A stretch of 64,000 nt of DNA from Pontederia crassipes (lineage: Eukaryota > Streptophyta > Magnoliopsida > Commelinales > Pontederiaceae), in contig CM060195.1 in assembly GCA_030549335.1 (NCBI GenBank), positions 1,475,501-1,539,500 on the forward strand, read 5' to 3'. Positions 12,613-24,068 of this stretch are shown here, in pieces. Position numbers and translations under genes: made by a program. Each line of letters opens with the position of its first letter. Position 1 is the stretch's first letter. The notes beneath the pieces are model-generated. The model ran no database searches and was not told the origin of the DNA. It saw only the letters and a list, made by a program, of their open reading frames with translations.

Positions 12613-13452
12613 CAGAGTTTGTACCCCTGAACTATGAACTTTTTCCTCATGTACCCACATCTTTCGAATAGTCCGCTAACTCCCTTGAACTATATCGTCT
12701 TTTCTACTTAAGTTCATCAGTCAACTTCTGTTAACTTTCTCATTAATTCTCATTTTTTTTATTTATGAAATGACTAAATTACCCTTTCCTCGTATCATCT
12801 AATATTTGATAATATATTATAAAAATAAAAAATATCCCTTGGGACGGCTACTCCCGCCGTGCCGGCGAGCGCAGGGAAGGAGGGGGTCGCCCCCCTCTCT
12901 GCGACCTCGTCGGCGCGACGCAGGGGGTGGGGGGTCGCCCCCTCCCTGCGACCTCCTCGCCAGAGGTCACAGTGAGATAGTAGGGAGGGGGGAGACCCCC
13001 CTCCCCTCTTCCCTGCGCTCGCCGAAGGTCGTAGAGTGGGAGGCGCCCCCCTTTCCTTGTACCTCTCCTCACTTCTTGTACCCCCTCCCTCCCTCCCTGC
13101 GACCTCCTTGTCGGAGGTCACAGTGAGGTAGTAGGGAGGGGGCGACCCCCCCCCCCCCCCCCTCTTCCCTGCGCTCGCCGAAGGTCGTAGAGTGGGGGGC
13201 GGCCCCCCTTTCCCTGTACCGCTCCTCGCTTCTTGTACCCCCCTCCCTCCCTCCGACTTCCGACCTCCTCGCTGGAGGTTGAGCAGGAAGGGGGGCGACC
13301 CCCCCTCTTCCCTACGCTTGCCCAGGTGGGGTTGCCCCCCTCCTTCGCGGCGAGGTCGTAGGGAGGGGGGGCGACCCCAAAAGAATTTTTTACTTTTAAT
13401 ATATTATTTTATATTATTAAATATTAGATGATATGAGAAAAGGGTAATTTAG
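12613..13452. mobile_element. foldback element: AT-rich inverted arms around a GC-rich core
   Basis: The arm at 12775-12840 (AAATTACCCTTTCCTCGTAT, then CATCTAATATTTGATAATATAT) is inverted at 13385-13452 (ATTAAATATTAGATGATATG, then AGAAAAGGGTAATTT). Between the arms lies a block of about 540 bp made almost only of G and C runs. The left side continues out to 12613 (GTACCCCTGAACTATG) but the matching right part is missing. The TCAACTTCTGTTAACTTT word resembles the arms of the intronic MITE at 40453-40890, suggesting the same superfamily. Confidence 0.6.
12955..13330. repeat. GC-rich imperfect tandem repeat, about 155 bp
   Basis: The word CTCTTCCCTGCGCTCGCCG recurs at 13005 and 13162, and GAGGTCACAGTGAG at 12963 and 13114, giving a period of roughly 151-157 bp over about two and a half copies. 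Long C and G homopolymers lie between them. Confidence 0.75.
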
Positions 13453-13899
13453 TCCTTTTATTTATTTAATCAAATCAAGCCTCATAGTTGTATTCAATTA
13501 AATTTATCTTTTTATATTAAATTTAAAAAGATGATTAAATTCTGAAATCATAAAAAATATGTTTAAAAAATTCTAATCATCACACAATTTTTTCATTATG
13601 TAAATAATAATAATAATAATAATAAATTTATTATATATAACATTTATTATTAATAATGACATAATGTTAATTTACGTCATCACACTATATTAAATTAATA
13701 CAAATTAATGGTTGGTCATTACATTTCACTAACATAAAAATATAATAACAATATATTCAAAAAAGAACAAATAGGTGGAAACTTTGTAGATGGCAATAAT
13801 ATATTCATTCCTATGTCATGATTAGAAGAAAAGTGATTTTCACAATTTTTAAGTGCTTTTTCAATAATAATTTATTTATGATATAATAAAAATATAATA
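13453..13899. other. AT-rich intergenic
   Basis: No gene or defined element seen. A short (TAA)n run lies near 13604-13624. Confidence 0.4.
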
Positions 13900-14396
13900 A
13901 GATGTGGTTGTAAAAAATATCAAAAATTTCACAACCACTAGAATGTCTTCCAATTTTTTTATATTGTTTTGTATTATTATTCTATATAAATTTTTTTTCA
14001 CTCTCATATCATGTCATGCTGAATATGATGGTTGATATTCCTCCCCATCTATCAAGTCATGTTGAAACCCATGACTTGAAACCCAAAGTATTCTACTTTA
14101 GACAACCAAAATTTAGTTCCTCGTTAATCATCGCTCATGTATTTTTTTCCTCAAAAATAAAATGGGAACCTTTATATAAAATTCCAAAACATATTAATGT
14201 AAATTTGTAAATTCAAAATAAAATTTAATTATTATATATATGCAATATATGAAGACGTTCACATATCTTATTGTATTGTATAATAACTTTTATTATAATT
14301 TTCTTTTATTAACTAAAAAGTTAAAAAATAACAATAAAACCAATTCATAATTGTGGATAATACAATATGTCATTTAAAAAATCATATCAAATTTGA

Positions 14397-14466
14397 TAAC
14401 CATCGTGCAACAAAAGCGTAATGGGCATATAACCCACGTCTCAAGATCGAAACATGGTTATGATAT
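14397..14466 (+). pseudogene. decayed initiator tRNA-Met (whole length)
   Basis: From memory, plant initiator tRNA-Met contains GCGCAGCGGAAGCG, GGGCCCATAACCCAC and GGATCGAAACC. This copy has GTGCAACAAAAGCG, GGGCATATAACCCAC and AGATCGAAACATGG, so the D-arm, anticodon stem and T-loop are all recognisable. The anticodon position now reads TAT instead of CAT. A T-run follows at 14490. Too diverged to expect a working tRNA. Confidence 0.8.
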
Positions 14467-14865
14467 ATGAGTAGTTTCAATTTTTTTCTAGTTGTTTCTT
14501 CATTATTGTTTATTTATAATTTTTTTACATCCGCATATCAAATCATATTGAATTGGAGGTTGGTTGTTCCTCCCCATTTATCTTGAAGAAGGATCCGACT
14601 CTAAACAACTATATTCCATCCAAGATTTTTTCCCTCAAAAATTAAATGTGGACCTTTAGATAAAATTAAAAATATATAACTATAAATTTATAAATTAAAA
14701 ACTAAATTTATTATATATATATTTATATGCAATATTCTTCTATTGTTAGATTCATATATCTTATTACATTATAGAATAAGTTTTATTATAATTTTCTTCT
14801 ATTATCTAAAAAATATAAAATAATATTAAAACCAAATCTAAAATTAAGAAAAACATGTCAAAAGT

Positions 14866-14888
14866 TTCACAACCACTAGAGTGGCTTC
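14866..14888 (+). pseudogene. internally deleted initiator tRNA-Met remnant
   Basis: CACTAGAGTGGC (tRNA head) joins directly to TTCCAATTTTTT, the sequence that normally follows the tRNA. The same deletion form occurs near 13934 and 16790. Confidence 0.6.
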
Positions 14889-15304
14889 CAATTTTTTTTC
14901 CTATTATTATTATTATTATTAATAAATTATTATTATTTATGATTTTTTTCACTCCCATATCAGGTTATGTTGAATCTATTCCTCCCCATCTATACGCTGA
15001 AGCCGATTGCTTGAAACTAAACAACTTTAGTTTCTTGATAACCATTGCTCATGTATTGTTTTTCTCAAAAATTAAATGGACACCTTTATATAAACCCCCA
15101 AAACATATTAATATAAATTTATAAATTCAAAACAAAATTTATTTAATATATATAAGCAATATTCTTCTATTAAGAGATTCACATATCTTATTGTACTATA
15201 TAACAACTTTTATTATAATTTTCTTGAAAATTATATATATAAAACAAATTTATAGTTGTGGAACATTATTTTATTTAAGGAAACATATCAAAATTTTTAT
15301 AACT

Positions 15305-15333
15305 ATCAAAGTGGTGCAGCGGAAGCGTGGTGT
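15305..15333 (+). pseudogene. 5' half of initiator tRNA-Met
   Basis: ATCAAAGTGGTGCAGCGGAA, then GCGTGGTG, is nearly identical to the tRNA-iMet 5' half (ATCAGAGTGGCGCAGCGGAA as I remember it). The 3' half is missing; the sequence jumps to the CATTTATCAAGTTATG module of the next unit. Confidence 0.8.
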
Positions 15334-15869
15334 GTGGCCATTTATCAAGTTATGCCAAATCCGACAGTTTGAAATTTGAAGGATCTGACTTTAAACAACT
15401 ACAATTTAGTTCTTTGTCCAATTTTTACTATTGTTTTTATTATTATTCTATATGAATTATATTTCACTCCCATATTATGTCATGTTGAATCGGATGATTG
15501 GTGTTCCTCCCCATCTATCAAGTCATGTTGAAGCTGGAAAAGTTCCAAAGGATCCGACTTTAAATAATTACAATTAGTTCCATGACAACCATTGCTCATG
15601 GAAATTTTTCCTCAAAAATTAAATGGTAACATTTATATAATATTCCAAAACATATTAATGTAAATTTATAAATTCAAAATAAAATTTATTTATTATATAT
15701 GCAATATTCTTCTATTGAGAGGTTCACATATCGTATTGTATTATATAACAACTTTTATTATAATTTTCTTCCATTATATAAAAAAGTTAAAAATAACAAT
15801 AAAACTAAATTGATAATTGTGGAAAATACACTATGTTATTTACGAAAAACATATCAAAATTTTACAATC

Positions 15870-15888
15870 ATCAAAGTGGCATAGCGAA
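15870..15888 (+). pseudogene. head fragment of initiator tRNA-Met
   Basis: ATCAAAGTGGCATAGCGAA matches the first ~19 nt of the tRNA, then jumps to the ATTCGAAGGATCC module. Confidence 0.65.
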
Positions 15889-16195
15889 AATTCGAAGGAT
15901 CCACACAATTTAGTTCCATGGTAACCATCACTCGTGGATATTTTTCCTAAAACATTAAATGGGAACCTTTATATAAAATTTCAAAAAATATTATTCAAAG
16001 CAAAAATTATTTATTATATACATGCAATATTATTTTATTGAGAGTTTCGCATATCTTATTGCATTATATAACAACTTTTATTATAATATTCTTCTATTAT
16101 CTAAAAAAGTTAAAAAAATAACAATGAAATCAAATTTATAATTGTGGACAATACACTAAATTATTTAAGAAACATATATCAAAATTTTTATAACC

Positions 16196-16267
16196 ATTAT
16201 AGTGGTGTAACGAAAGTGTGGTGGGCACATAATTGACAAGTCCCAAAATTAAAACTTGACTCTAATA
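16196..16267 (+). pseudogene. decayed initiator tRNA-Met (72 nt, anticodon CAT kept)
   Basis: ATTATAGTGGTGTAACGAAA, GTGTGGTGGGCACATAATTG and CCCAAAATTAAAACTTGACT align end to end with initiator tRNA-Met over exactly 72 positions. The CAT anticodon is kept, but the 3' side of the anticodon stem (TTG for CCC) and the T-loop (ATTAAAA for GATCGAAA) are damaged. A T-run follows at 16283. Confidence 0.8.
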
Positions 16268-16999
16268 TATGAGTAACTTCCATTTTTTCCTATTGTTTAT
16301 TTATGAATTTTTTCACCCTCATATGAAGTCATATTGAATCTTTTTTTTTCTATTGTTTCTTTATTAATTTTGTTTCACCCTCATATCATGTCATATTGAA
16401 TTTGATGGTGACTATTCCTCCTCGTCTATCAACCCCAAATCCGCCAACTTGAAATTCGAAGTATCCGGCTTTAAACAATTACAATTTAGTTCTTTGATAA
16501 TACGATGTCATAGAAGATTTTTTCCCTCAAAAGTTAAATGCGGGTCTTTATATAAAATTCCAAAATATATTACTATAAATTTATAAATTCAAAAAAAGTT
16601 TATTTATTTTATATATGAAATATTCTTTTATTGTTAGGTTCATATATCTTACTATATTATATAACTTGTTTTATTATAATTTTGTTCCATTATCTAAAGA
16701 AAATTTAAACATAGAATTAAAACCAATTCTAGAATTGTGAAAAATACACTCTTGTTATTTAAGGAAAAAAACATATTAAAAGTTTCATAACCACTAGATG
16801 GCTTCCATTTTTTTGTTTTTTCTTTATTATTATTCTTTATTATTTTTTTGACTCCCATATAAAGTCATGAATCGGACGATTGCTGTTCCTCCCCATCTAT
16901 CATGTTGAATTTGTCAGCTTGAAATTCCAAAGGTACAACTTTAAGCAATTAGTTCTTTGGTAACGTGACAATCTCGATAACAAAATGGTTGATCACTTT

Positions 17000-18217
17000 A
17001 TCTTCGACGGTTCATGAAACGATTCTATGCTTACGGATGCTTTTGGGCCTGAATTAAGTTTTCAAATTAAACGCATTTATATCTCTATCTCTGCCAATAA
17101 TGACGCGTGGGTCTGGGTTAGTGATACATACGGATGTGCAAATGCTAAGTCAGTTTATCATCATATTAGCCGCCGTCCTAGGCCGCCTTCTCCCACTGGG
17201 AGGTCATCGTGGCACAACGTTTGGAAGATTCCAGTTCCTCCCAAGATCCATATCTTTCTGTGAAAATTACTGCATAACAAACTACCAACATTAGATACTA
17301 TACTTATTTTTGATAACACTATTGATCCAGCTTACTCCCTCTGTGATCTTTATCTTGAAACCAATAACCATTTATTTTTTTCAGTGCCCATTGTCGCTTA
17401 GCCTTTGGCAACTTTTTCAAAGTAAAATACATTATGCTTTCTTGCATACTGCCTCCTGGCACCTTGACTTTTGGATCTATGAAGGAGCCAACTTGGATCA
17501 ACAGTCTCGAAAAACTTTTTTTTGTCTCCTTTTGCTTATTACCTCTGGGAGCTTTGGAACCTTCGTAATAACGCACATTTTCGAGTCCGGCGTGCAACCG
17601 TGGAGTTGGTTTAGGAAAGGGCTTTGGCTGGCTATCATGAGTTTGTTGACGTCCACGCACCTGAGGCACTCTGCCCCCATGATTCGCCTCCGCGAATCCG
17701 GTGGGAGCTCCCTCCCCAGCACTAGGCTATCATGAGCTCAGACGGCTCTCTTGGGCTAGCCGGCGAAGGGGGTATTGGCTACCTTACCCTGGCTCACAAC
17801 GGAACTTTCCTTTTTGCAGGCACTAACAAGGCTATGGTGGACACTGTTCTAGAAATTGAGGCGCGTGCTATGCTCTCTGACCTCCTGAGGTGCAAGGACC
17901 TCGACATGACTCGCATTCAGGTTTACTCTGATTCTGAGACACTCGTGAAGATCATCAATAGGAAGCTGCGATGCCCTTGGCAAATTCATGGAATCATCGA
18001 TGACATCCATGCCATTAGTCTTATCATCAGCCCAATCATTGTATTGCACCGTAGTAGGATTGCTAACGACGCTACATACTATCTTGCACATTTTGGTCGC
18101 ACTCAGTTGCATAGCGACAATTTTTGGCTGAACATACCTCCTCCGGGTCTTGTTCAATTTTTGTACTCTGGCTCAAACCGAGCTATTGCTTAATATCAAT
18201 GAAATTTTCTTTAAAAA
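17000..18217 (+). mobile_element. 5'-truncated L1-type LINE with RNase H domain
   Basis: Three stretches in two reading frames look like the end of a plant LINE ORF2. First, a zf-RVT-type region at 17027-17263 (WVWVSDTYGCANAKSVYHHI, then HNVWKIPVPPKIHIF). Second, its continuation in a shifted frame at 17310-17480 (FFQCPLSLSLWQLF). Third, an RNase H-like domain at 17732-18193 (VLEIEARAMLSDLL, then VYSDSETLVKIINRK). A stop and frameshifts separate them, so it is dead. It ends in an A-run at 18212. The flanks AACGTGACAATC (16965) and TACGATGCAATC (18220) look like a diverged target duplication inside the tandem array. Confidence 0.8.
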
Positions 18218-18487
18218 AAATACGATGCAATCACTTGTGGATTTTTTCCTAAAAATTAAATGGGGGCCTTTATATAAAATTTGGAAATATATTACTGTCA
18301 ATTTATAAATTAAAATGTATAATTTTATTATATATGTAATATTCTTCTATTGTGAGGTTCACATATCTTATTATATTATATAACAACTTTTATTATAATT
18401 TTCTTCTATTATCTAAAAATAACAATAAAATTAAATCTAGAATTGTGGACAAAACTCCCCTATTCTTTTACTAATTTTCTTTTGAAA

Positions 18488-18532
18488 TTATATACATACA
18501 TACATACACACACATATATATATATATATATC
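18488..18532. repeat. (CATA)n/(CA)n/(TA)n microsatellite
   Basis: A tetranucleotide repeat runs into CA and then TA dinucleotides. Confidence 0.95.
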
Positions 18533-18847
18533 TTCTTTCATTTTCTTGAATTGGGAAAAAAAATAAAACTCCTAGGTCTTATGAAATTACATTTTTTATT
18601 CTATATTTATTATTCTTTATTGTTAGTTGAACAAATCTATGTATCTTATATGACTACTACTATTTACGATGCCAAATTAAATTTATTTATTTTTAAATTT
18701 AATTAACATGTTAGAATAACCATTATCTGATTTCATTTAATATTTTGTTGCGCTATAATGGCTTTTGTGTTGTCTTATTTTCTTATTATTTTCAAATGTA
18801 AGTTTATTATTTTCAAATGTAAGTAAACTAAGGCATAGTTATAGTCA

Positions 18848-18972
18848 AAACGCGCACGCTTGCGCGCGCGTGCATGCCGCGCACGTGCACGCCGCGCACG
18901 CGCACGCTTGCGCGCACGCGCACACGCACACACACGCACACACGCGCGCACACGCACACGCGCGCACACAAA
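18848..18972. repeat. alternating CG/CA tract, potential Z-DNA
   Basis: About 120 bp of almost unbroken alternating pyrimidine-purine sequence (CGCGCACGC, TGCGCG, CACACG), containing GCCGCGCACGTGCAC and GCTTGCGCGC. Such tracts favour left-handed DNA. The open frames through it are by-products of the repeat. Confidence 0.9.
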
Positions 18973-19155
18973 AATGAAATAATATTTTTCATTAATTAAT
19001 ATAGAATTGAACGAATAAGATAAATAAAGAAACATAAGTTCCTTTATGGTAAATTTTTATTTAAAAATTAATAATCCAAAATCCATCAAATTATTATTTA
19101 TAATTTTTTATTGTTTTGAACCGAATAAGTTCCTCTTATTTTCTTACACTATGAT

Positions 19156-19660
19156 TAGGGGTGAAAATAGTTCGGGATGGATTGGATCGAATTTTAGATT
19201 AAAAAAAATGAATCAGTTTTAAAATTTAAAAAACGTACTAAAACTACTTTGAAAAATTAAAAATCATCCTTTAGCGAGTCAATTTTTTCAGAGTCCTACT
19301 TTTATATAAGTATATTTTAAAAATATATATAATGAACTAAAATTAATAGAAAAATATTTTATTTTATATTAAGTATAAAACTAAAGTTTTAAAGTTATTA
19401 AATTAGAGTTTGATAATGTAATAGAAAAGTATGAAATTTTATACAAAAAAAATATTATATCTGTAATAAAAAATTAATAACATATGTATTAATTATATAA
19501 ATAAAAAATTATAAATAAAAATAGGTTTCATGGGCCTATACGATTTTTTATGAGCCTAATTTTAATGAATAGATTTTAATTTACTAAAAATCATCCTATA
19601 TCTTTCTAATTTTTAATTTTTTTCGATTTTTGAGATTCGTCGAATTTTTCCTACCCCCTA
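19156..19660. mobile_element. hAT-like MITE, copy A
   Basis: Starts TAGGGGTGAAAATAGTTCGG and ends CCTACCCCCTA. The interior matches the copy at 29973-30546 throughout (for example AAAAATCATCCTTTAGCG, AAATTAGAGTTTGATAATGT, ATGTATTAATTATATAAATA). Flanking ACTATGAT at 19148 is echoed as TCTATGAT at 19668 (7 of 8), with 7 bp between it and the right end. No transposase. Confidence 0.7.
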
Positions 19661-19675
19661 CCTGTATTCTATGAT

Positions 19676-20240
19676 TAAAAAAAAGTATGTGGGCTTGATT
19701 TTTAAACATTATTATTTTTTGGGTTGTGATTATTATTGTTATTGATTTGTTGTTTCTTTATATGAAAACAACCAAAATGTGACAGACTCGCACGGATAAC
19801 ACGTGACATTGACATCTCACCCCTGGCGTCAACTCAGCTGTCAACAGCCTTACAAAAGGTGTTGTTGCCGACTTCGCAATTTCTTCCTTGGAATTTAAGT
19901 TGCTCGACGTCTGCCTATTAATTTAATCCATAATTTAATTAATTAATTATCATCATTAATTGCAGCGTTTGGCCTTAAAAAAAGTTATGTATATACAATT
20001 GAAGCACATTTGAAATGTCGAATTAATTAGAAAAAAATTATTTTGATTGGTTTGTGAAGCTACCAATTTTATTATGAAAATATCATTCGATTTTTTTATT
20101 ATTTTCCATTGTGCATGAATCAGGTACTATTAAATTTGGATATGAGTGAGTGTAACAAAAATGGGAAAAAAATCTTTCATATGGTACATTCAGCATAGTT
20201 AAAACTTCCTATTGAATATAAACTTATAATTCCGGAAGAG
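19676..20240. other. intergenic, nothing recognised
   Basis: No coding signal or defined element seen. Confidence 0.4.
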
Positions 20241-21050
20241 TATAGCAATACTTTATTTTAGTTAAAACAGTACGAGTGCACTCTAACAACAAAAAATCCA
20301 ACACAAAGCAAAGAAATTCGTGCTCGTCCCGTCTGCACATCCTCCCTCGTGACGATCGACAAGCATCGGCAGCATCCTCGCGGCGACAACGATGACCTCG
20401 CGATGATGATATAGCGTTGACGGCGACGTCCTAGCTCATGGCGGCGGCGGCGGTGGCGGCAGCATCCTAGCTCGCGGCGGCGGGTAACCTTGAGGCATTG
20501 AGAATGAAGACCTTGAACTAGGGCATGACCTAGCTCGCAAAGGGCGGCAGTGATCTCGCATCGAAGATCGTCGCAAGGGAACACGATCGTCGATCATGAC
20601 GGCGATGCGACGATCGAGAGATGACATGTGGCGGCGGTGTATCGTCGTGAGAGATGAGACCAATCGGCAGCGAGGGAGGACCCCCTTACCGATGTTGCTC
20701 GCTGCCGATGCCGTCACCACTGAACCGCTGCTGCCACTGCTCATCGCATGCCCGCCGCTCGCCACCGACGCCACTCTTCTCCGCTGCTCGTCGCCCACCC
20801 GCTGCTGCCACTGCTCACTGATGATGTCGCTGCTCGCTGACGATGCCGCTGCTCGCTGACGATGCCACTGCCATCCGCCGCTACGCTGTTGCTCGCTACC
20901 CTGCTCGTCGCCGTCGGCTCGCCGCTGCTCCTCTTCAATTTTTCCTATGCTGAATCGCTTCTTCTTTCATCTCGAAAGTAAACCGACCCGTTGAACTGAA
21001 AAAAAAATCACGCCCGTGAATCTCCATCTGACAGGCGCGGAAGGGGGAGA
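20241..21050. other. GC-rich block in AT-rich surroundings
   Basis: Composition switches sharply to GCGGCGGCGG and GCTGCTCGCTGACGATGC words, the latter imperfectly repeated near 20825-20865. The open frames on both strands (up to 120 residues, rich in Arg/Ser/Pro) have no recognisable domain and look composition-driven. It could be the captured GC-rich core of a DNA transposon, as at 12840-13380. Confidence 0.4.
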
Positions 21051-23792
21051 GGGGTTCTCCTCCCTTACAAAGGGGAGGACCCCATTAAATCCAAATATAA
21101 AATGGTCCCATGCGACTAATAAGCTTTAATAGTTATGGGTCAAATGACTCATTTAATGGGATTGTACTAAGACATCATGATGTGATTTGCTCAATGGGAT
21201 TGTACTAAGACATCATGATGTGATTTGCTCTGTGTTTCCCTCTTTCTTATCTGTATTCTCAAAATCAATTCTTTGAATAACATATTCTAAGGATTCGAAA
21301 TTTACCTAAAAGTTTTACATATTTAAAGAAATTTTCATACCCTTAACACCTTCATCATATATTATTTTAAATAATTTTAACAATAAAATATTTTATAAAA
21401 ATTACAATTAAAATTTTTTTATTAATCATATAACAAACTTAAAATGTGTAAAACTTTAGTTATATCATTAATCTCGATGTTAATATGAACCATAATACTT
21501 ATTTACATGTAAGCATGTGCAACATTTCGAGTTTGAATCGTCATTCTTTGTTCTTGATTACCTACACATCTTGCTTGCATGATTTCTTAATTAAATTATA
21601 TAAATGTCACAATGTCATGATAACTTATCACATGATATTACATGAGATACATTTGTCATCATCATAATCATATAAACATGTTAACATACCATGATCCTTA
21701 CATTATATTACATCACACTTATCATTCTTTGCATAACTTTGGATGAAACATTAAAAACTTAACGTACCTTTTTAACTTGGGAGCCATAATCAATCATACA
21801 TTCATGAACATAATATATAGCATATCCTTACCTTTCTTTTTTATTATCATGTACATCTTAGGAACTTCTTTATAACTCAAAACCCCCCTAGTCATATATA
21901 CATCCATACATAAATTATATACATTAGAAAATATTTTCAAAACATTATCTAAGTCAATATGCATTACTCACAACCGTGACACATTGGTCACGCTCGTGCT
22001 AGTACCTAGTCTCAGGTCGTGATGGTCCAATTCACGAGCACGATCGAGACGATTCTTAACACTTCACTCTGGTCATGATCATGACAAGACTATCACGACT
22101 GCGCCTAAGCTCATCATGATCATGACAAGTTCGTCACATGCATTACAGAGCCCTTTCTGTAAGGGTCGTGAGAGAGTTGTCACTTACAGAGCCGTTTCAT
22201 CGACCTATTTCTTGCTCGCTTGATCACAATCATTCCTAAGGTTGGCACGGACGTGCCAGCATGTTGGAATCCCAATTTTTAGTCCAAAAATACATATTTT
22301 GAGGTGAAATCAAAGGGAAAAACATATAAATAATCAAGAACATATTTGAGACATGAATCATAAACATACATACTTAATAATAGTTTTAAATCATATGAAT
22401 AATGAAAACACATATTTTAGAGTTTTCCTGAAATCATTCATACAATTAGGGTATAAAACATTATTAGAACAATAGGTCTTCCTCTATATATATCATGTAG
22501 ATCTAAACACCAAAATCATGTAGCCCTCGAACAGTATGTCCTTAAACTCACAATATATTATAGAAAAGTCATTGAGAGAGAAGAGATGATTTTTTTATTC
22601 CCTTTACATACCTAAGTCTTCTCTTTCTTTTTCATTGATTCCATTTTTTTGTTCATATCCTCTTCTCTTTTATCCTCATCTTCTTCCTTGTTCTTCTATG
22701 TATTCATCCTCAAGTTTTAAGATTCTAGCCGTTATGTTGGGATGAGAGAAATAAGAAAAAGAGAAGAGAGGATGAATTGAAACTTTTTATTGAATCTAGC
22801 GTAGAGTTTCTTAAAATTTCTCCAAATGACTTACATATTCTTATTTAAAATTTGAGGTTACTTACACATATAATGAACCTTGCAACTAACTTGAAGAATA
22901 CAAACATGATATAATTAATTGTGTTAAAATATTTGTTATTTAATGTTCTAAAACTACTATAAACGAGTCCTCACAATTCATATAAAATGGGATACACAAA
23001 AGTAACTAGAAAAAGGAATAACAATGAGTATTAAATACAATAATTAAGGAAAAAAAATAGATGAATGTTCTTGAAAGTATGTATTGTATGGGGGACCCAT
23101 CGTTGGCATGCTTATGCAATATGAACCAAACACTTTTTTTTTAAATATTTGAAATTTAAGGAAAAGAAAACTAAAAAGTTTGGTGTCTGTTGAGTCATTT
23201 CTGATTCATTTAATAGTTGGATTGTTGAATCCATCAAATAGAAATTGGGTGAACTCATTAAATGAAATTTATTAAAAGAAGAGTAAATGAACTTCCATTC
23301 ACGGAAGGAAATTCACAAATTTGAGGCCTTTTCACTTTTTGTGTATTTAAGACAGTGATTTCAAAAGTATGAGATTTTTCTTTAATGCTTTCATTTGAAA
23401 ATTAATTAAATAAGAAAAATGTTGATATACTTTTGCTATACAATTCAAGTTTTGAGCACTGGGTACAATTAATAACCCAAATAGCCTTTTACGAATTCAC
23501 AATTTATTGTAAAATGATTCAATAACCATGGAATTGTATTTGAATGTTTTTAAACACATGTTAAATTGCATATATGATGACCATTCCTGTTATTATCTTC
23601 ACATCTAATTTGAATGAAAATGTCAATAATCTGCTCATATTTTGTAATTTTATTATATAATTCTTTTTTTTCAAGCACTGTAAGTATTCTTTTCTGCCCT
23701 TTAGGGACAAATAATAGTCATTTAATAATGTGTTTCTTACCTTTTGGATTTAATATTTAGAAAGAAGTCAGAGAATGTTAGCATGTAGAAAG
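21051..23792. other. gene-free region, possibly decayed LTR material
   Basis: It contains a perfect 38-bp tandem duplication (21155-21192 and 21193-21230) and the word TCATGATCATGACAAG twice (near 22075 and 22115). No coding frames or clean element ends were found. The alternation of CT-rich and AT-rich parts is reminiscent of old LTRs, but I cannot show it. Confidence 0.3.
21155..21230. repeat. perfect 38-bp tandem duplication
   Basis: AATGGGATTGTACTAAGACA followed by TCATGATGTGATTTGCTC occurs twice head to tail without a mismatch, so the duplication is young. Confidence 0.95.
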
Positions 23793-23806
23793 AGTGTACC
23801 CTACTA

Positions 23807-24068
23807 AGTACTAACAAGGGGTGGATTGTAAGTGACTCCTCCTCGCTTAAGTAAGATTACAAATTCGAATTCTTGGAAATGTAAAAATTTTTTGTTGGGA
23901 GTCTCACTTATCACTGCTAAGCACACGATGCAACACGGTCTTACTGGATTAGTTGAGCTCAATGATGGGTCAATCTACAACATGTAATCGTGCACATTTT
24001 TGTTAGCGTCGTGCGAGTTAAGCCATCAATACCGCTTTCAAAAAACCAGGGGCTACATACGCAAAAAA
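23807..24068 (+). mobile_element. tRNA-type SINE candidate
   Basis: The ~262-bp segment is flanked by AGTGTACCCTACTA (23793-23806) and AGTGTACCCTCCTA (24069-24082), a 14-bp target duplication with one mismatch. It ends in an A-run (GCAAAAAAA). Near its 5' end, GTAAGTGACTCC resembles an A box and AAATTCGAATTCTTG a B box, spaced as in a tRNA. No copy elsewhere in the window confirms it. Confidence 0.55.

Larger units (their letters stand above)
13900..18450 (+). repeat. tandem array of ~410-530-bp units carrying initiator tRNA-Met remnants
   Basis: Two landmark words recur in order: CCTCCCCATCTAT (near 14041, 14570, 14980, 15505, 16418, 16888) and a TATAAAATTCCAAAACATATTA-like stretch (near 14172, 15085, 15632, 16553, with weaker forms near 14655, 15970 and 18270). 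Each unit ends with AAAAACATATCAAAATTTT followed by a whole or partial sequence matching plant initiator tRNA-Met, then a T-rich run. I count seven to eight units, all diverged, and a LINE interrupts the last. The array may be a tandemly duplicated tRNA gene with its flanks, now decayed, or an amplified element that captured the tRNA. Confidence 0.75.

Noticed and set aside
12795-13431. Several Arg/Pro/Gly-rich open frames of 70-108 residues on both strands
   Set aside because: They follow the GC-rich low-complexity core, overlap in several frames at once, and show no domain or splice structure.
14397-16267. Functional tRNA-iMet genes
   Set aside because: The anticodon or stems are damaged in every copy, so none is expected to be a working tRNA.
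13900-18450. Reading the array as a chain of LTR-type miniature elements (TRIM) rather than tRNA units
   Set aside because: No purine tract or TG...CA repeat ends were found, and the tRNA match covers the whole molecule in the sense direction rather than only a primer-binding site. Kept only as an alternative.
18765-19035. His/Ala/Thr-rich frames of 70 and 86 residues
   Set aside because: They translate the CG/CA dinucleotide tract.
20258-20938. Arg/Ser-rich frames of up to 120 residues
   Set aside because: Composition-driven in a GC-rich block, open on both strands over the same bases, with no recognisable motif.
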